DNA of 64,000 bases. Origin: Atherinomorus stipes (lineage: Eukaryota > Chordata > Actinopteri > Atheriniformes > Atherinidae). The position numbers were made by a program, and so were the translations under genes. The notes under the pieces were generated by a model, which saw only the letters and a list, made by a program, of their open reading frames with translations, had not been told where the DNA came from and did not search any database. The DNA lies in the NCBI GenBank assembly GCA_023101725.1, contig JALJCO010003047.1, forward strand, positions 62,001-126,000. The letters run 5' to 3'. Below, piece by piece: positions 43,165 to 55,188 of the stretch. The stretch's first letter is position 1, and each line of letters begins with the position of its first letter.

Positions 43165-43972
43165 ACAGTTATTGAAAGGCAAGAAAAATAAAGACTACTT
43201 TATGAAATATTGCTTTACTCTGCTTGCTGAACTGAGGACAGCATGTTGCTGAGAGCTGAACATCTCTAACACATTTCATGGACATGAGAAAAAAACCAAC
43301 AGAGATCATCTTTGGTCAAACGTGATGAAACGTGCTTGATTGAAAGCAGATATCGCAGCTCTTTAAACGACGGCCAAAGGCTGATAAGTACACAACAAGA
43401 CGGTGAAGCCACTTTGGCAGGTAACGGACCAGCGTTGAAGTGTGTCTGGCTGTGAGAAAGGCATCTGATGATGAAAACGCACCAAGAGGCCGCTGTGTGC
43501 AGACAACAAAAGCTAATTTCCTCTCCAGCTTCCGAACAGGCTTCCCCTCCTCTGAGCCGCGGGACCGCTTCGATGACTATTTTTAACCACACAGACCTTC
43601 TTTTTGGATAAAACCTTAAATCTCCAGCCAGTCTAAATATCAAACCACAGTTAGTGTGTAATTATGTTGTGCTGTCGGTGCAGCCGTACCAGATGAAATG
43701 AAGGGGTTTTATAGCGAGCGTGTGTGGAGGAAAATGAAGCGTGTACGCGGTTGCAGGGTTGGAATCAGGCGTGTATAGACCAGCACTGAATACGTGCCAA
43801 CATGGTAGTCCATGCAGAAGAGGTTGATAATTACAGGCGTGCAGAAAAGGAATGTGGTCGACTGTGTGAGTGTGTGAGAGGGAGTGTTTTTTTCTTTTTG
43901 TATGACTGATACAGCGGCCTCGGCTTCGGCTACAACTGATGCCAGCTGGACCGGTTTGGCACATGTACAGAG

Positions 43973-44003
<31 letters not shown>

Positions 44004-44639
44004 GTGTCCTGCACACATACGTAAAAGTACAGGAAATTACAAGCACAGATGCGTGCACACATGTAAATATATAAAATATACACACATGTATGTTTATGTG
44101 CGTTTGTGCACACAAAAACACACATATGCTGAAGCAGTGTACCAGAATACATCCACACACAGACCCATGTGCTTTTACAAGATTAATTCAGGACCACACA
44201 GAATGATAATAAATAATCAATTTTTAAAAAATGTTTTTTTTTTTTAATTTATATTTTGCTTTCCTTCTTTTTTGCCCCAAAGTCTGATTAACTGATTAAC
44301 TCAATCCGATGTCATCACACCTTCCAAATTCAGTGTATCCTTACACAGTGTGTATGATGTAATGATGATGTAATGATTAACTTTATTGATTCTCCCTTTA
44401 TATTCTATGATTTTTACCACTGCTAACAGAAAATGAGGTATCATTATAGTTTTCTTCTTTAAATAAAGTTACCTCTGATGTGAATTAGTTCATGCTTTCC
44501 AATCAAAAAATAGGCTGAAGAAACAAATGAAAGACATTATATGAAGTTGTAGAAGTTGTATTTACCACCGAATTGATCGTCTTTGGTCTTTCGAAGGCCT
44601 GAATTAATGTTTTACTTTTGTTTTAAAACATAAAAATTT
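43165..44639. other. unassigned DNA with a (CA)n tract
   Basis: A CA microsatellite at about 43982-44002, and T-rich runs near 44230. Minus-strand frames (43266-43643, 43709-44158) are mostly composition artefacts. Confidence 0.4.
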
Positions 44640-45077
44640 TATGAACATCATGACATTCATTTTGTATAGTGGTTCAACAGAAATATTAAAAACAAATACA
44701 CAAAATATAAAACTAATATGCAGGCATGATGGTTCTCCTGAGCTAAACTTTTGTTGAGCAACACTTTGAGGTAATCATCGCAATCATTTTTTTTTTTTTT
44801 TTTTGGTAATTTCTAATCATACGCAAACACCTGTTGACAGGTATTTTAACCCACTGTTCATGAGCACTGTTCATGTTTTAATTTTTCTGGGACAGCTTTG
44901 TTTGTTTGTTTTATTAAAAAAATATTTTTAAACAAAACTCAAAAGTTTATATTTTATTTCACTAAGTCACAATTTAGTACATTTTCATTCATTATTCGTT
45001 TTTTGAGTTTTGTGTTATTTGAATTACTATTGTAAATTCAACCCTTTCTTCAATGGGAGGATATGTATACTTTCAAG

Positions 45078-45085
<8 letters not shown>
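44640..45085. mobile_element. Tc1/mariner-like MITE, family B, partial copy
   Basis: Shares the GTTGAGCAACACTTTGAGGT, CACCTGTTGACAGGTATTTT and TTTCACTAAGTCACAATTTA blocks with 23312-23838. The right end decays into a TA tract. Confidence 0.75.

Positions 45086-45121
<36 letters not shown>
45081..45121. repeat. (AT)n tract
   Basis: About 40 bp of alternating AT. Confidence 0.95.
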
Positions 45122-45123
<2 letters not shown>

Positions 45124-45124
45124 A

Positions 45125-46907
45125 ATTGCAGGGATAAATGACAAAAATGAACAGTCATTCCTAATGGTTTTAATGTTTGGATAAAAATAATACAAACCTA
45201 TTGTAAATAATACAGAAGCCACTTCCAAATATGACAAAAACTACTGCACTCCACAGGCCCTTCACCTTTGACCTCCTGCCCTCCACCATCTCTGTTCTCT
45301 GCAGCCTGAGTTTATGTCCAACAAACAAACAAAAATTTTAATTTGGCTTTTAAAGAAAACGTAGCAACAATAATATCAATTGCTCTACAATAAGACCATA
45401 ATCACTTTAAAAAGGCAAAAAGAAAGCGATGCAGGATTGGAAGGGTCAGTCAGAAGATCACCCACCTCATCAGAGTATATTGTAGCTGCAGAAATATGCC
45501 TTTAATTTTGATGGAAAAAACATTCTGATCCAAAGGGCCCATTACTTGCTAAAAAGGAGTAAAGTTGATTTTATATATGATCATAAATAAGACATATCAG
45601 CAAAAAAATCTTGTCTTAATTAAATGCTTTTTAAAGTAGATTATTTCTTTTATAGGGGTCTTTGAAAATAATTGGTTTTTAAATTTCCTCTCAATTACGG
45701 CCACATGGTTGAGTTTTCCATTTCTCAGAAGATGAAGGACCATCTTTGAACTTCTTCCAAGCAGAAAATAATAAACTATATGGAGAAGGGTTAAATACAA
45801 ACCAGAAAATCACATGATTGGATGACTGAGAAATACAATTTGTTTCTCTTTATCATTAAAAACCCCCATTAAAAACAGTTAAGGGTGATTTTAATCAATA
45901 CATTTGGCTTTTTATTGTACATATTTAAGTTTATTTTTCAAATTAAATCAGATTTATCTCAATAAACCAGCATCATTTTTCTATTTTCTTTAAATTTCTT
46001 AATTTTATTTAGACGGTGTTTTCAGACACTAAAAGATCAAGTCGAACCAAAAACATCCTTTCCACAAACACATCACTGAATTTTCAGATTGTACCTCAAC
46101 TCATTTAGGGAAAGGGGTTACCAATTGTGAACGTACTTCAAGAAACCTCATCAACTTTCAGAGGGTTCTTCAGCAAACCCACTTCAGTTTGTTTGATCTG
46201 ACAAAGAGGATCTTCGATCAAGGCTTTAAACATCAGGGGGAAGTACCATCTAGAAACTCCACTTGAAGGGAAACAGCAATTTGAATCATAAGAGCTGAAA
46301 CCTGAAGAAAATATTCATGAAATGCAACAAACTTCAGCTATTTATATTTAAAGGACCTGTAAAAATTGCACAAAGTGATTTATAATGTATTTCTGTTTCA
46401 ACAGTTCACTCATACAGTTACACAGCGAGGAACATACAGTACCAAGGTCTGTCTGGGGACCAGAGGTTTGTAAAAGGACATGTTGATGGGCTACAGATTG
46501 AAATGTCCTCACATTAAAAAGGCAACAGCTCTATATTGAAAAGACAATAATAATTGCTGGATTCCCAACATTGAAGAGTGGTTGAGGTATGTTTCATATA
46601 GCATGATATTTCAAACGAAGACAAACCATCATTGAACGTGTTTTAAGAAAAACTGGGTTGATGTGACAGTACTCAAAGAATGTCATTACTGTCAAACTAA
46701 ATCACTAACAAAGAAGGTTCATTGTCATACATGTTAATGGAAATACTGCTTTAAAACTTTCAAACTTTGAACTGAAACTTTGAAGAAAGAAAACTTCATT
46801 AGAGTTTCCAAAACAGTTGAAAAGCACTTCCAGGTACTCCCAAAATACAAAAATCCTTGAACTTCAGAGGTCTCTACAAATGTACATTTGTGCTTACTTA
46901 ATTATTC
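45125..46907. other. unassigned AT-rich DNA
   Basis: No recognised repeats. A pyrimidine-rich segment with CTGTTCTCTGCAG near 45290-45304 resembles a splice acceptor, but no exon follows. Confidence 0.4.
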
Positions 46908-47371
46908 TTAAAGGGACTTGAGGCAAGATTAAGAAACAAAACTTGCGACTGGCGCTTCAGGTAACTGCAGCCATGAGCCAAGCCGTCAGTGGAGCACAAA
47001 CTGAAGCTATAATGTTGTTTACTACGCTTTTTCTTCGTATTTACAGTTTTTAGTGTCTTTCAGTTGATCTGGATTGTTTGCTGACGGCAGAATAATCCAT
47101 AACTATCGCTTACAGTGTTTGAATTTACCGCGACCGTCTTCTTCCTGTATCAAAACTGCGGATGTAGCGTCATTTGACATCACGTCTGCAGGGCAGCGCG
47201 GGAAATTCAGACACCGAATTGCAGCGCATTTTGCAGCACACAGCCTGTTCAAGGCAACGGAGAGAAACGTTATTTTTGGTATTTAACGCTTCATCACCCA
47301 TTAGTATTAAAAAAAATGGACATGCATGTTTGTTTGTTTTTTTTTTAAATTCCTGCCTCTAGTCCCTTTAA
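46908..47371. mobile_element. TTAA-target MITE, complete copy
   Basis: 464 bp bounded by TTAA (46908-46911 and 47368-47371), ends TTAAAGGGACTTGAGGCA and its inverse TGCCTCTAGTCCCTTTAA. Inverted relative to the truncated copy at 29395-29732. TTAA with AAAGGGAC ends fits Kolobok- or piggyBac-type MITEs. Non-coding. Confidence 0.85.
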
Positions 47372-47506
47372 CATCTTCAAAATATGCTTCTTTAAGTTGA
47401 ATTGCTTGCTGAGTAAATGGTAATGTCTACCAACCGCCATCGTTTCAGCATTTGGTCTGGTGTTGCATTTGTTCAACCATTTAACAAAGAAAGAGTGAAC
47501 CTCAAT

Positions 47507-48090
47507 TAGGAATGTAACAATATGGAAATTTCATGTTACGGTTATTGTGACCAAAAAGATCACAAAAAACGAGTGGCATATGATATTACCACAATTCCAT
47601 GAGAAAAATAGACAAAAGGGCAAGGAAATCGTCAGCAGCAGCCAGAGAAACGTAAAAATGTGAGTATTTTTTGTAAATAAAATATGAAAATCGCCATTTA
47701 AGGTCGCTGTAATGTATTAAAGACAGTTTAATTAGAAATGTGAACAAAGTCGCCAGTTTTGTAACATTACGTGCAACTGATCGTGTCTGAAAACTAACAT
47801 TAACGGCAAGTTTGAGTCACAGGCGCCTTCTTTTCCTTTCATTTTTACGTTTTTTCCGGCCAAAAGCCAAAGAAATAATCCAGTCGCTGAGGAAAGGGAG
47901 ATCATTGCTGCTGCATGTGGCTTTTTTCTGTTTCAACAAAACTTTATTGACAATGTAATGCTGCAGACGGCATTGCGAACTACTCTGGAAACAGCCGTGA
48001 TGTCAGTTTACTGCGCCACGGACGATTATTGGTGACGCATGAGGATTTTAAAGTGTTGGCCCATTTCTTAGGGGAATGATTCAATCCCTA
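47507..48090. mobile_element. probable hAT-like MITE (TAGGAATGTAACAATATG)
   Basis: The left end TAGGAATGTAACAATATGGA followed by TTACGGTTATTGTGACC is a familiar fish hAT MITE start. The right limit is set at ATTCAATCCCTA only as a weak inverse. Interior non-coding. Confidence 0.5.
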
Positions 48091-48263
48091 ACACTTGCAG
48101 CCAAGGGGAAGGGCTAGGGGTAGGGGTGGTGGTAGGGATGAAAAGAGGAATTGGAATTGGGCCATTATGTTAAATTGTCCCAAAAAGTGTTCAACAGAAC
48201 TGATGATGTGTTACACAATGAAAAGATCAAGCCAAATAATCAAAAATATTGGCTATATATGTA

Positions 48264-48345
48264 ATAAGGGTGTAACAATACATGTATTCATATCCAACTG
48301 AACCGCACAGGTGGGGTGTGTATCAAACCATAACAACTATATCTA
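48264..48345 (+). mobile_element. hAT MITE fragment
   Basis: TAAGGGTGTAACAATACATG then AACTGAACCGCACAGG, related to 11140-11476. Only one end is present. Confidence 0.45.
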
Positions 48346-49389
48346 ATATTGAAATACCAAACTCTTAAAAGAAGACTTTAGAGGCTGCCTAACCACCGAG
48401 GAACCCCCAAAGGTTTTTCCTCAGACGCTAAATCTAAAGAGGCTCGTTGGCGTTAAGGAGTTGTTCAAGCAGCCCACTTGGTCAGTGCGCTGACTGCAGA
48501 GATACAAAACATGGAGGAGGGAGCTTTCCACAGGCCACTCTGCTGTATAAAGCCCATAGAAAAGTCGGTGAGCCAGGGGGACCAAATCCCTGCTAATCCA
48601 CAGTGCAGAAAGACAGAAAGGAAACACAAATCAGCGCCGTAACAAGCTGAGAGCAAAGTGGAAGTGGGAAACTCGGCTGGACCATTAGATATGGTGACAA
48701 AACTTCTAAACAGGTACTTAAACATATTAACCCAAGTAACATTCATTTTAATACTTAGAAAATAATTCAGGTAAATATTTAACATAAATTAGACCTACAA
48801 ATAGATGAGATGAAGCTCTAAAATGGTAATTTTATAGGAAGTATCAAAACTGAATTACTTTGATCTGGTACTGTTAAATTCAGCCAAAATAACAAAAAAA
48901 AAACCTGACAGATTTGGATAAATTTTTTTTTTTTTTATTTTTTATAATGATAAAAGTTCCCCAATCACTTTGATTCCAAAGGTAATGCTTGTTAATGATC
49001 ATAAACATAATCAATAAAAATCACCAACAGAAGAAAATCATTGTAATATGTTACACACTGCATTCAATTGCAAGAGATTGCAGGACATTATTGTAGATTA
49101 TTTACTGGTTTGAATAAAATTAAATCAAAATTGTCCACTTCTCGTGCTTTTGAATCATCATAGCGCGATAGGAACATGTGACGCTGTGTGCAACCAATAG
49201 TGGGCTGCAACATCACGACCCTGTCCCAGAAAAGTTGCCAGTGCGGTTCACAGCCTCGTGACACCACTGGGCAGTGACGGCTCGAAAAATGCGCACAATG
49301 AATGTAGGTGTGCCATAAAAACAAGTCAGAAATGCAGATTTTAAAAGTTGAAAAGTTATGTTGTGGGTCTTTAAAGCCTCGTTGGCTTT
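48346..49389. other. unassigned DNA
   Basis: Non-repetitive sequence with frames on the minus strand (48421-48785, 49088-49579). The latter joins unrelated sequence to a TIR and is not a gene. Confidence 0.35.
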
Positions 49390-49455
49390 GTTTGGGGGAA
49401 TGTGAGTGCACTGATGCTCTATTGGACTTAGATCTGGTGACTGAGGAGGTCAATA

Positions 49456-51985
49456 GGGGATTATCACATTTCCGCGTTCCGGTTTCCGGAAGTTGAAACA
49501 TTTGGCACTTCCTCTTCCGGGCCATGTTAACGACAGCCGTTCCTGCTCTGTTATACTGTTTAAATCGGATAAACTCCAAACATATTTAAGTTTTCATTCT
49601 AGACTGAAGTGATACTGGATCAAAAGCTGGATCAAAGCGATCGATTTGCCGCGGTGAAGGGCCGAACTTTATAATAAAACACACGTTTGTTTGTCCCCGG
49701 TGGGGCACAACACCGGCACTTCACAGCATGCTAGCATTAGCCAGCTAACGTTTACTGACGTGCTTAACCCTTTATTAACTGCAATAGAAATGACCCGTCT
49801 ATGCCTGCTCTGTTATTTTTGGGCATAGTGGGGTCATTTCTTGGGGTATCCTCAAGTGTTTTATATTTTTAGAATCTGTACAACTTAAGCTACAAGGTTA
49901 TGAACATCAATGGACAGTAATAACTTCCAATGCTCTTGAAAAAATGCCATGAATATTAAAAATACACAAAAATCGGAATTGTTTTCATCACATCTTACTA
50001 ACTAAAAAAACAAAACATAGTGATCCAAAACATTTCTAAATGTACAAAATTAAAATAAATACTTCTTAACACTTTACAAGTTATTGCAACCATTTATCTC
50101 TTTTAGTTTTTGAGATACAGTCCTTATTGGTTGCAGAGTACAAAGGCGATTTGATTTCAGCTTCAAGCTAAAGCAGCTAATAAAAGCATTTTATTTCTGC
50201 TTTGGCGTCATTTGATGGGAGTATTTCCAGCTGCTTTACCTAGAATATCTAAAATAAACAAAAAAGGTTCTGGACCATTGAGAAGCTGAAAAATTATTCA
50301 AAATTCTGTAATTTTTTCATAAATCCAAGAAATGAACCTACAAAATGAACATACAAAAACTATAAAAATTCAGAAAATGATTGAATAATTGTTGAGTATC
50401 TTCAACCTATTTTGAATATATATTTTTTAATTCTTTCGTTTTTGAATCAGGTTATTTTAGGTACAGGGTGCACTTTCGATTTGTGAAAATACTGCACAGT
50501 ATGTGTGCTGTAACTTGTGGTATCATCAGAGCCGGTTCACAGTTCCCTTACCTGCTCTGCCAAATATTTCCTGCAGACTCCAGATGTGTAAATATAAACT
50601 ATGCTAAGACTTGCCTAAATGCAAAATAAAAAAATCTTTAAAAAAAACAAACAAACCCTAAGCCACTAATGTCATAAAAACAACAAGAAACCACTAATCT
50701 TGCTGCGGATCTGTAGTAGAACTAAGCCACTTCACATGCTAAAATTAGCAACTGTTATTAAAAAAAAAACTACTGAAAACCAGCTAAAACCATGTAAAAC
50801 ACAATATAAATGACAGAACAACCTATTCTCGCTTTATTTTCCTCATTATTTGTCTCTCTTTCCATCGTCAGTCTCTCTGGCAGTGACCACTTAACACTCC
50901 ACTCTGCTATGACTTCCTAGCGCCACCTTGTGTTTACATTGCCGATCTGCGTCGCACGTAGCGACAAATGATGACGTCATCGCCTCGCGACGCCAGCTCA
51001 GCTTGAAAGGCGCCAGTCTTAGCTTTCAAATAAAAAAAAAATTATCGTTCTAGCTGTTATAGTTTTTATTTTAGAGCAGTTTAAGCAGGATTATGCTAAC
51101 AGGGAACTTCTAGCGGCCGCTAGCGGCCGCCCGCGGCCGTTCCGTTTTTAAAGGGTTAACATTGTGCGTCTTCAAACACACAAACATCTGAAAATCGGGT
51201 CTGTACCTCCCCGTTTCCAGTGGAACAACTGGGGACTGCCAAGAAAGGAGACGCTTTCAGATGCTTGTGTGTTTTCAGCCGCACAAAGTTAGGCACGTCA
51301 TCAAGCTGGCTAATGCTAACCTGCTAACAAAAGTCCGCCAGCTACTACTCTATTAAACTTTGTAAATCGGATAAACGCCAATGCCAAGTTTTCATTCCAG
51401 ACTGAAGTGATGCTGAGGAAGAAGTGGATTAAAACGACCGATTCGCCGCGGTGAAGGACCGAACTTTATAATAAAACGACACACGTTTGTTTGTGGCCGG
51501 CAGACTGCGCAGTCGTGTTAGCAGGTTAGCATTAGCTAGCTCGATAACGTGCCTAACTTTGTGCGGCTGAAAACACACAATCATCTGAAAGCGTCTCCTT
51601 TCTTGGCAGTCCCCAGTTGTTCCACTGGAAACGGGGAGGTACAGACCCGATTTTCAGATGTTTGTGTGTTTTAAGACGCACAATGTTAAGCACATCAGTA
51701 AACGTTAGCTGGCTAATGCTAGCATGCTGTGAAGTGCCAGTGTTGTGCCCCACCGGGGACAAACAAACGTGTGTTTTATTATAAAGTTCGGCCCTTCACC
51801 GCGGCGAATCGATCGCTTTGATCCAGCTTTTGATCCAGTATCACTTCAGTCTAGAATGAAAACTTAAATATGTTTGGAGTTTATCCGATTTAAACAGTAT
51901 AACAAAGCAGGAACGGCTGTCGTTAACATGGCCCGGAAGAGGAAGTGTCAAAAGCCGGCAACTTGCGGTAAGCGTGATAATCCCC
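49456..51985. mobile_element. 2.53 kb long-TIR element with GGGGATTATCAC ends
   Basis: Starts GGGGATTATCAC and ends GTGATAATCCCC, flanked by TA on both sides (49454-49455, 51986-51987). The TIR is very long: about 310 bp before an inner insertion (49456-49763) plus about 140 bp after it (51160-51300), matched in the right arm at 51555-51985. Arm landmarks include GGCCCGGAAGAGGAAGTG, TTCGGCCCTTCACCGCGG and ACCCGATTTTCAGATG. A diverged third copy of part of the arm (GCCGCGGTGAAGGACCGAAC) lies between the arms at 51345-51500. No transposase is recognised. TA duplication fits Tc1/mariner/pogo-type movement. Confidence 0.88.
49764..51159. mobile_element. TTAA-target (piggyBac-like) element nested in the left TIR arm
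   Basis: 1.39 kb, bounded by TTAA at 49764-49767 and 51156-51159, ends TTAACCCTTTATTAACTG and TTAACCCTTTAAAAACGG (minus). The right arm of the host element retains the uninterrupted site GTGCTTAACATTGTGCG near 51682-51698, which shows the exact insertion point. The interior is AT-rich and non-coding; near the right end TAGCGGCCGC is tandemly repeated. Confidence 0.88.
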
Positions 51986-52349
51986 TATGGAGGACAGTGA
52001 ACTGATTGTCATGTTGGAGATGATGGGAGCTTTGTGACATGGTGCATTGTCCTGCTGGAAGCAGCCATCAGAAGATGCTACATGTGGTCATGAAGGGATG
52101 GACATGGTCAGCAATGATACTCAGGTAGGCTGTGGTGGTTAAACCATGCAGAAGGAGCTAAAACTGCACCAAGAAAACATCCCCACACCATTCCACCATC
52201 ACCAGCAGACCTGTTGATCTAAGATGGGATGGATCCATACTTTCATTTTGTTTCCATCAATTTCTGACTCTACTGTCTGGATGTGGAGCTGAGATGGAGA
52301 CCAGCAACGTTATCCAGGTGGACCTGATAAAGTTACAAGTGTATCTCCA

Positions 52350-53595
52350 GACAGTGACGAGTTAAAACTGAAAATGGGAGAACTTATGATCCATAACCTT
52401 TACTTATCAATTTATTTCATATTTCCATTCTTATGTGCTGATCTTGTCGATCAGATTGATCAGACAAGTATTTTACTCCATGAGTCCAACATTCTTGCAG
52501 CCTGCAGAGCATCTGGGAACCTCATGAAGGAAGTTTGGAGCATTTTCTGCTGCATGCATCACATTATTGATTGATTCCAGTTCTAAACGAACATAACTGA
52601 CACTTTAGCTGGGATTTACTCTCAGTGCTGCATGTGGTGGCTTTGAATATGGGAAAAGTAAGCAGAGTGGGGGGGGAGCTTTCTTTCTTCCACCAGTAAA
52701 CAATAAAGTAATATCTCCTGATCATTACAAGGCTACTGTGTAAATGAGAGTTTGTTATTTTTCCTCTTCATTAATTAGCTTTGCTATGTTCACCTTTATC
52801 TTAATTACTTTGATAAAGTTTCATTAAACGCGGCACAACAAACAGAGAGGTGACATCACGTACTGTGTAAACAGGAATAACTGCAACCTCAACACGGACA
52901 GCCACACACCAGTTCACCCGTCCATCATGTTTCAGTGAGCCGTTCCGTCCAGGTATGAACGGAGAGGACGGAAGCAGAGGAGACGGACTCGCTGAAGGAA
53001 GAAAAGACCGACAAACGGAGGTGGAGAGGGAACAAACAGACAGCAGAGACAGGGATGGAGACGAGAGGAATACGAGGAAACAAACCAAATCTAAACAAAT
53101 GAGTGTGTTTAATGTCTATCTGAATAATCTGTGTAAATTTTATTCCTTGATAAACAGAAAAAATAATTAAGTAGATCAAAATCTTTCCAATTCATTGAAT
53201 AATGAAGTGTTTCTTTAGCTTTTCCTGATCTCCAGAGTTTGGTTTAAGCTGAACTCAGTCAAGCATTGACCTAAAACAATATTACCTCTCACTGCAGTTG
53301 TGTGTTTTTCTTTCTTTTTTTAAATAGAAATATTAATTTCTTTATAATTCACTGAGCTTCATTGTGACTCAGCAAAAGGATTAAACCTTGTGGGTCATTG
53401 GAGATGTTTTCCATCCTTTCAAGGAATTTCCTCTGTTATTGGATGGTCATTTTATTTGTGATGGAGACAAATTTGCTCCAGAAACACTACAAACAAATAT
53501 TTTTCTTCACTTTTTTTCTAAAATCTATCAATCAAATTGAGTTACTGTATGATCAAAAATACATAACATGTTATCTTTTCTACTGTTAAAATGTA
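52350..53595. other. unassigned DNA, possible regulatory block
   Basis: No repeats recognised. The block 52735-52830 stands out as non-repetitive with several ATTA/TTAATTA cores. A GA-rich zone near 52950-53090 gives an Arg/Glu-rich false frame. Confidence 0.35.
52735..52830. promoter_or_regulatory. candidate conserved noncoding element
   Basis: Contains TTCATTAATTAGCTTTGC and TTATCTTAATTACTTTGAT, with homeodomain-type ATTA and TTTGAT (Tcf/Lef-like) motifs. Non-repetitive and non-coding. Inference only. Confidence 0.25.
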
Positions 53596-53804
53596 TGGTG
53601 GCCCAGAAGGGTCACAACAAAACAAAAGCCACAACACTACAGAATTAACAACCCCTCAACAAAACTAACTGCAACACAACAAAATCAACTGCAATGCAAC
53701 AAAATTAACCACAACACAACAAAATAAGCCACAACACTACTTATTTTGCGGTTAATTTGGCTGTAATGTGGCTTCTATTTTATCGTGACCCTTCTGGGCC
53801 ACTG
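53596..53804. mobile_element. 209 bp MITE with internal tandem repeats
   Basis: The ends GGTGGCCCAGAAGGGTCAC and (minus) CAGTGGCCCAGAAGGGTCAC are inverted, with TA outside both ends. The inside holds repeated CAACACAACAAAAT/ATTAACC units and GCCACAACACTAC. Probably Tc1/mariner-type given the TA. Confidence 0.8.
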
Positions 53805-53809
53805 TAAAA

Positions 53810-54039
53810 ATACCTTTTTAAATACACAAAACTGTTTTAATGAAAAAAGAAACACACAAAAATGTCTTGTTTGCCATTAAACACATGTTTGGGATCTCAT
53901 TTTTGTGAAATAAATGATGGTGTGAGATTAAAGAGCTCCATTAAAGGTTGAATATGAAAACTTATTAAAAGCTATATCTAAAAAAAAGTAATAATACCTC
54001 CACGAAGAAGTATAATTTTTTCCCCTAAACATGAAAAAA
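53810..54039. other. unassigned AT-rich DNA
   Basis: Nothing recognised. Confidence 0.4.
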
Positions 54040-54370
54040 AACAGACTTTTTTTTTCAATTTCTGAAAAGAGTCAGAATTCTGACTTGTTTCCCCCCAAAA
54101 CCTTATAAAAATTCATAGATTTATTTTATTTTTGAAAAAAAAAATTAAAATAATAATAATCTGAATTTTGAGAAAAAAGTCAGAATGCTGACTTTTTTCC
54201 ATAACAGTAAAAAACAAAAAAAAAAAACCACAAAAAGTGAGTTTCTTTCTTCAGTTTCTGAAAAAAATTGAATTCTGCCTTTTTTTCCCAGAACATTGAA
54301 AAAACAATTCAGGATATATATATATATATATTTTTTTTTTCAATTTCTGAAAAAAGTCAGAATTCTGACT
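54040..54370. repeat. degenerate palindromic minisatellite (GTCAGAATTCTGAC)
   Basis: At least four spaced copies of a unit built on the palindrome GTCAGAATTCTGAC embedded in T- and A-runs, with variants such as GTCAGAATGCTGAC. Confidence 0.75.
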
Positions 54371-54908
54371 TTTTCCTCAAGATTTTATCTATTTTTTCTT
54401 CAGTGGCCCTAATCCTCCTCCGTATGAATCTTTTTCTTTCTTTCCTCTGTCTAAGTGACAGACCGTGCCCATCACATCCCTTCCATGCTTTTCATTCACT
54501 TTCACACAGCTAAGGAAGAAAACAACAGGACGGTGTTGTCTGTGTCGTCGCTGTCAGTGTCTAGACTCCTTCTGTCAGAGGTTGAGAGACACAAGTGTTT
54601 CTCGGTGTGAAAGGAAACACTCAGAAGACGTGATCTCCTCTGACACCCATATAATGAATCCATTTAAACCAAATATATGACTAATAGCACAATTTGATGA
54701 AGATGGCAACGAGAGGAAAAAAGGAAGAGAAAGATGGATAGAAGAGGGGTTAAACTCCCTCTTCTTGAATGTCATGTGTGTGTGTCTGTAGTGTGTGTGA
54801 TGGGGGGAGGGTTGAACTGAGCAGACATGAATCATTCTGAGCGATTCAAGCGTTTCCATGACACCACTGGGCACCGGTCCAGAAGTTTCTACAAAGTCTG
54901 AGAGGTAG

Positions 54909-54945
<37 letters not shown>
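54909..54945. repeat. (CA)n microsatellite
   Basis: About 37 bp of CA. Confidence 0.97.
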
Positions 54946-54947
<2 letters not shown>

Positions 54948-55079
54948 ATATGACATGCTAACAGACACTGAAACCATCCTGCTGGTCCGGAATTCGAAGC
55001 GATCTGTATATTTTTCATCTCTTCTTGTAGAAAAACCAATGATTTTTAGGCTACATCAACATGAACAGATGATGGTCCA

Positions 55080-55176
55080 TGAGCAACCGTCGTCTAACAG
55101 ACAACCCTCCAACCAAAAACACACCGCCACCACTACCACCATTGCCCCCCCCCCCACCCCCACCCCCCGCAGTCCC
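55080..55176. repeat. C-rich low-complexity tract
   Basis: CCACCACTACCACC followed by long C-runs, ending in a GCAG. It reads as a Gly-rich false frame on the minus strand. Confidence 0.85.
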
Positions 55177-55188
55177 AGCAGGCATTGA

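Larger units (their letters stand above)
49390..52345 (-). mobile_element. Tc1/mariner-type element split by a 2.5 kb insertion
   Basis: The minus strand at 52345-51988 carries ATGGATCCATCC, ACCACAGCCTACCTGAGTAT, CTTCCAGCAGGACAATGCAC and CACCATGTCACAAAGC, which belong to the same family as 41155-42718. It continues at 49455-49390 with CAGTCACCAGATCTAAGTCC and AATAGAGCATC. The break falls at a TA. Transposase decayed; its left terminus is not found. Confidence 0.8.

Noticed and set aside
43709..44158. 149-codon minus frame with Cys-Val-Cys-Val run
   Set aside because: Driven by the (CA)n microsatellite and CA-rich flanks.
49088..49579. 163-codon minus-strand frame
   Set aside because: Starts inside the TIR of the 2.5 kb element and runs into unrelated Tc1-like and flanking sequence; a chimera of repeats.
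51108..51143. TAGCGGCCGC repeats considered as a cloning-vector (NotI linker) trace
   Set aside because: They lie inside the TTAA element next to its TIR, with no adjoining vector sequence; more likely natural short tandem repeats.
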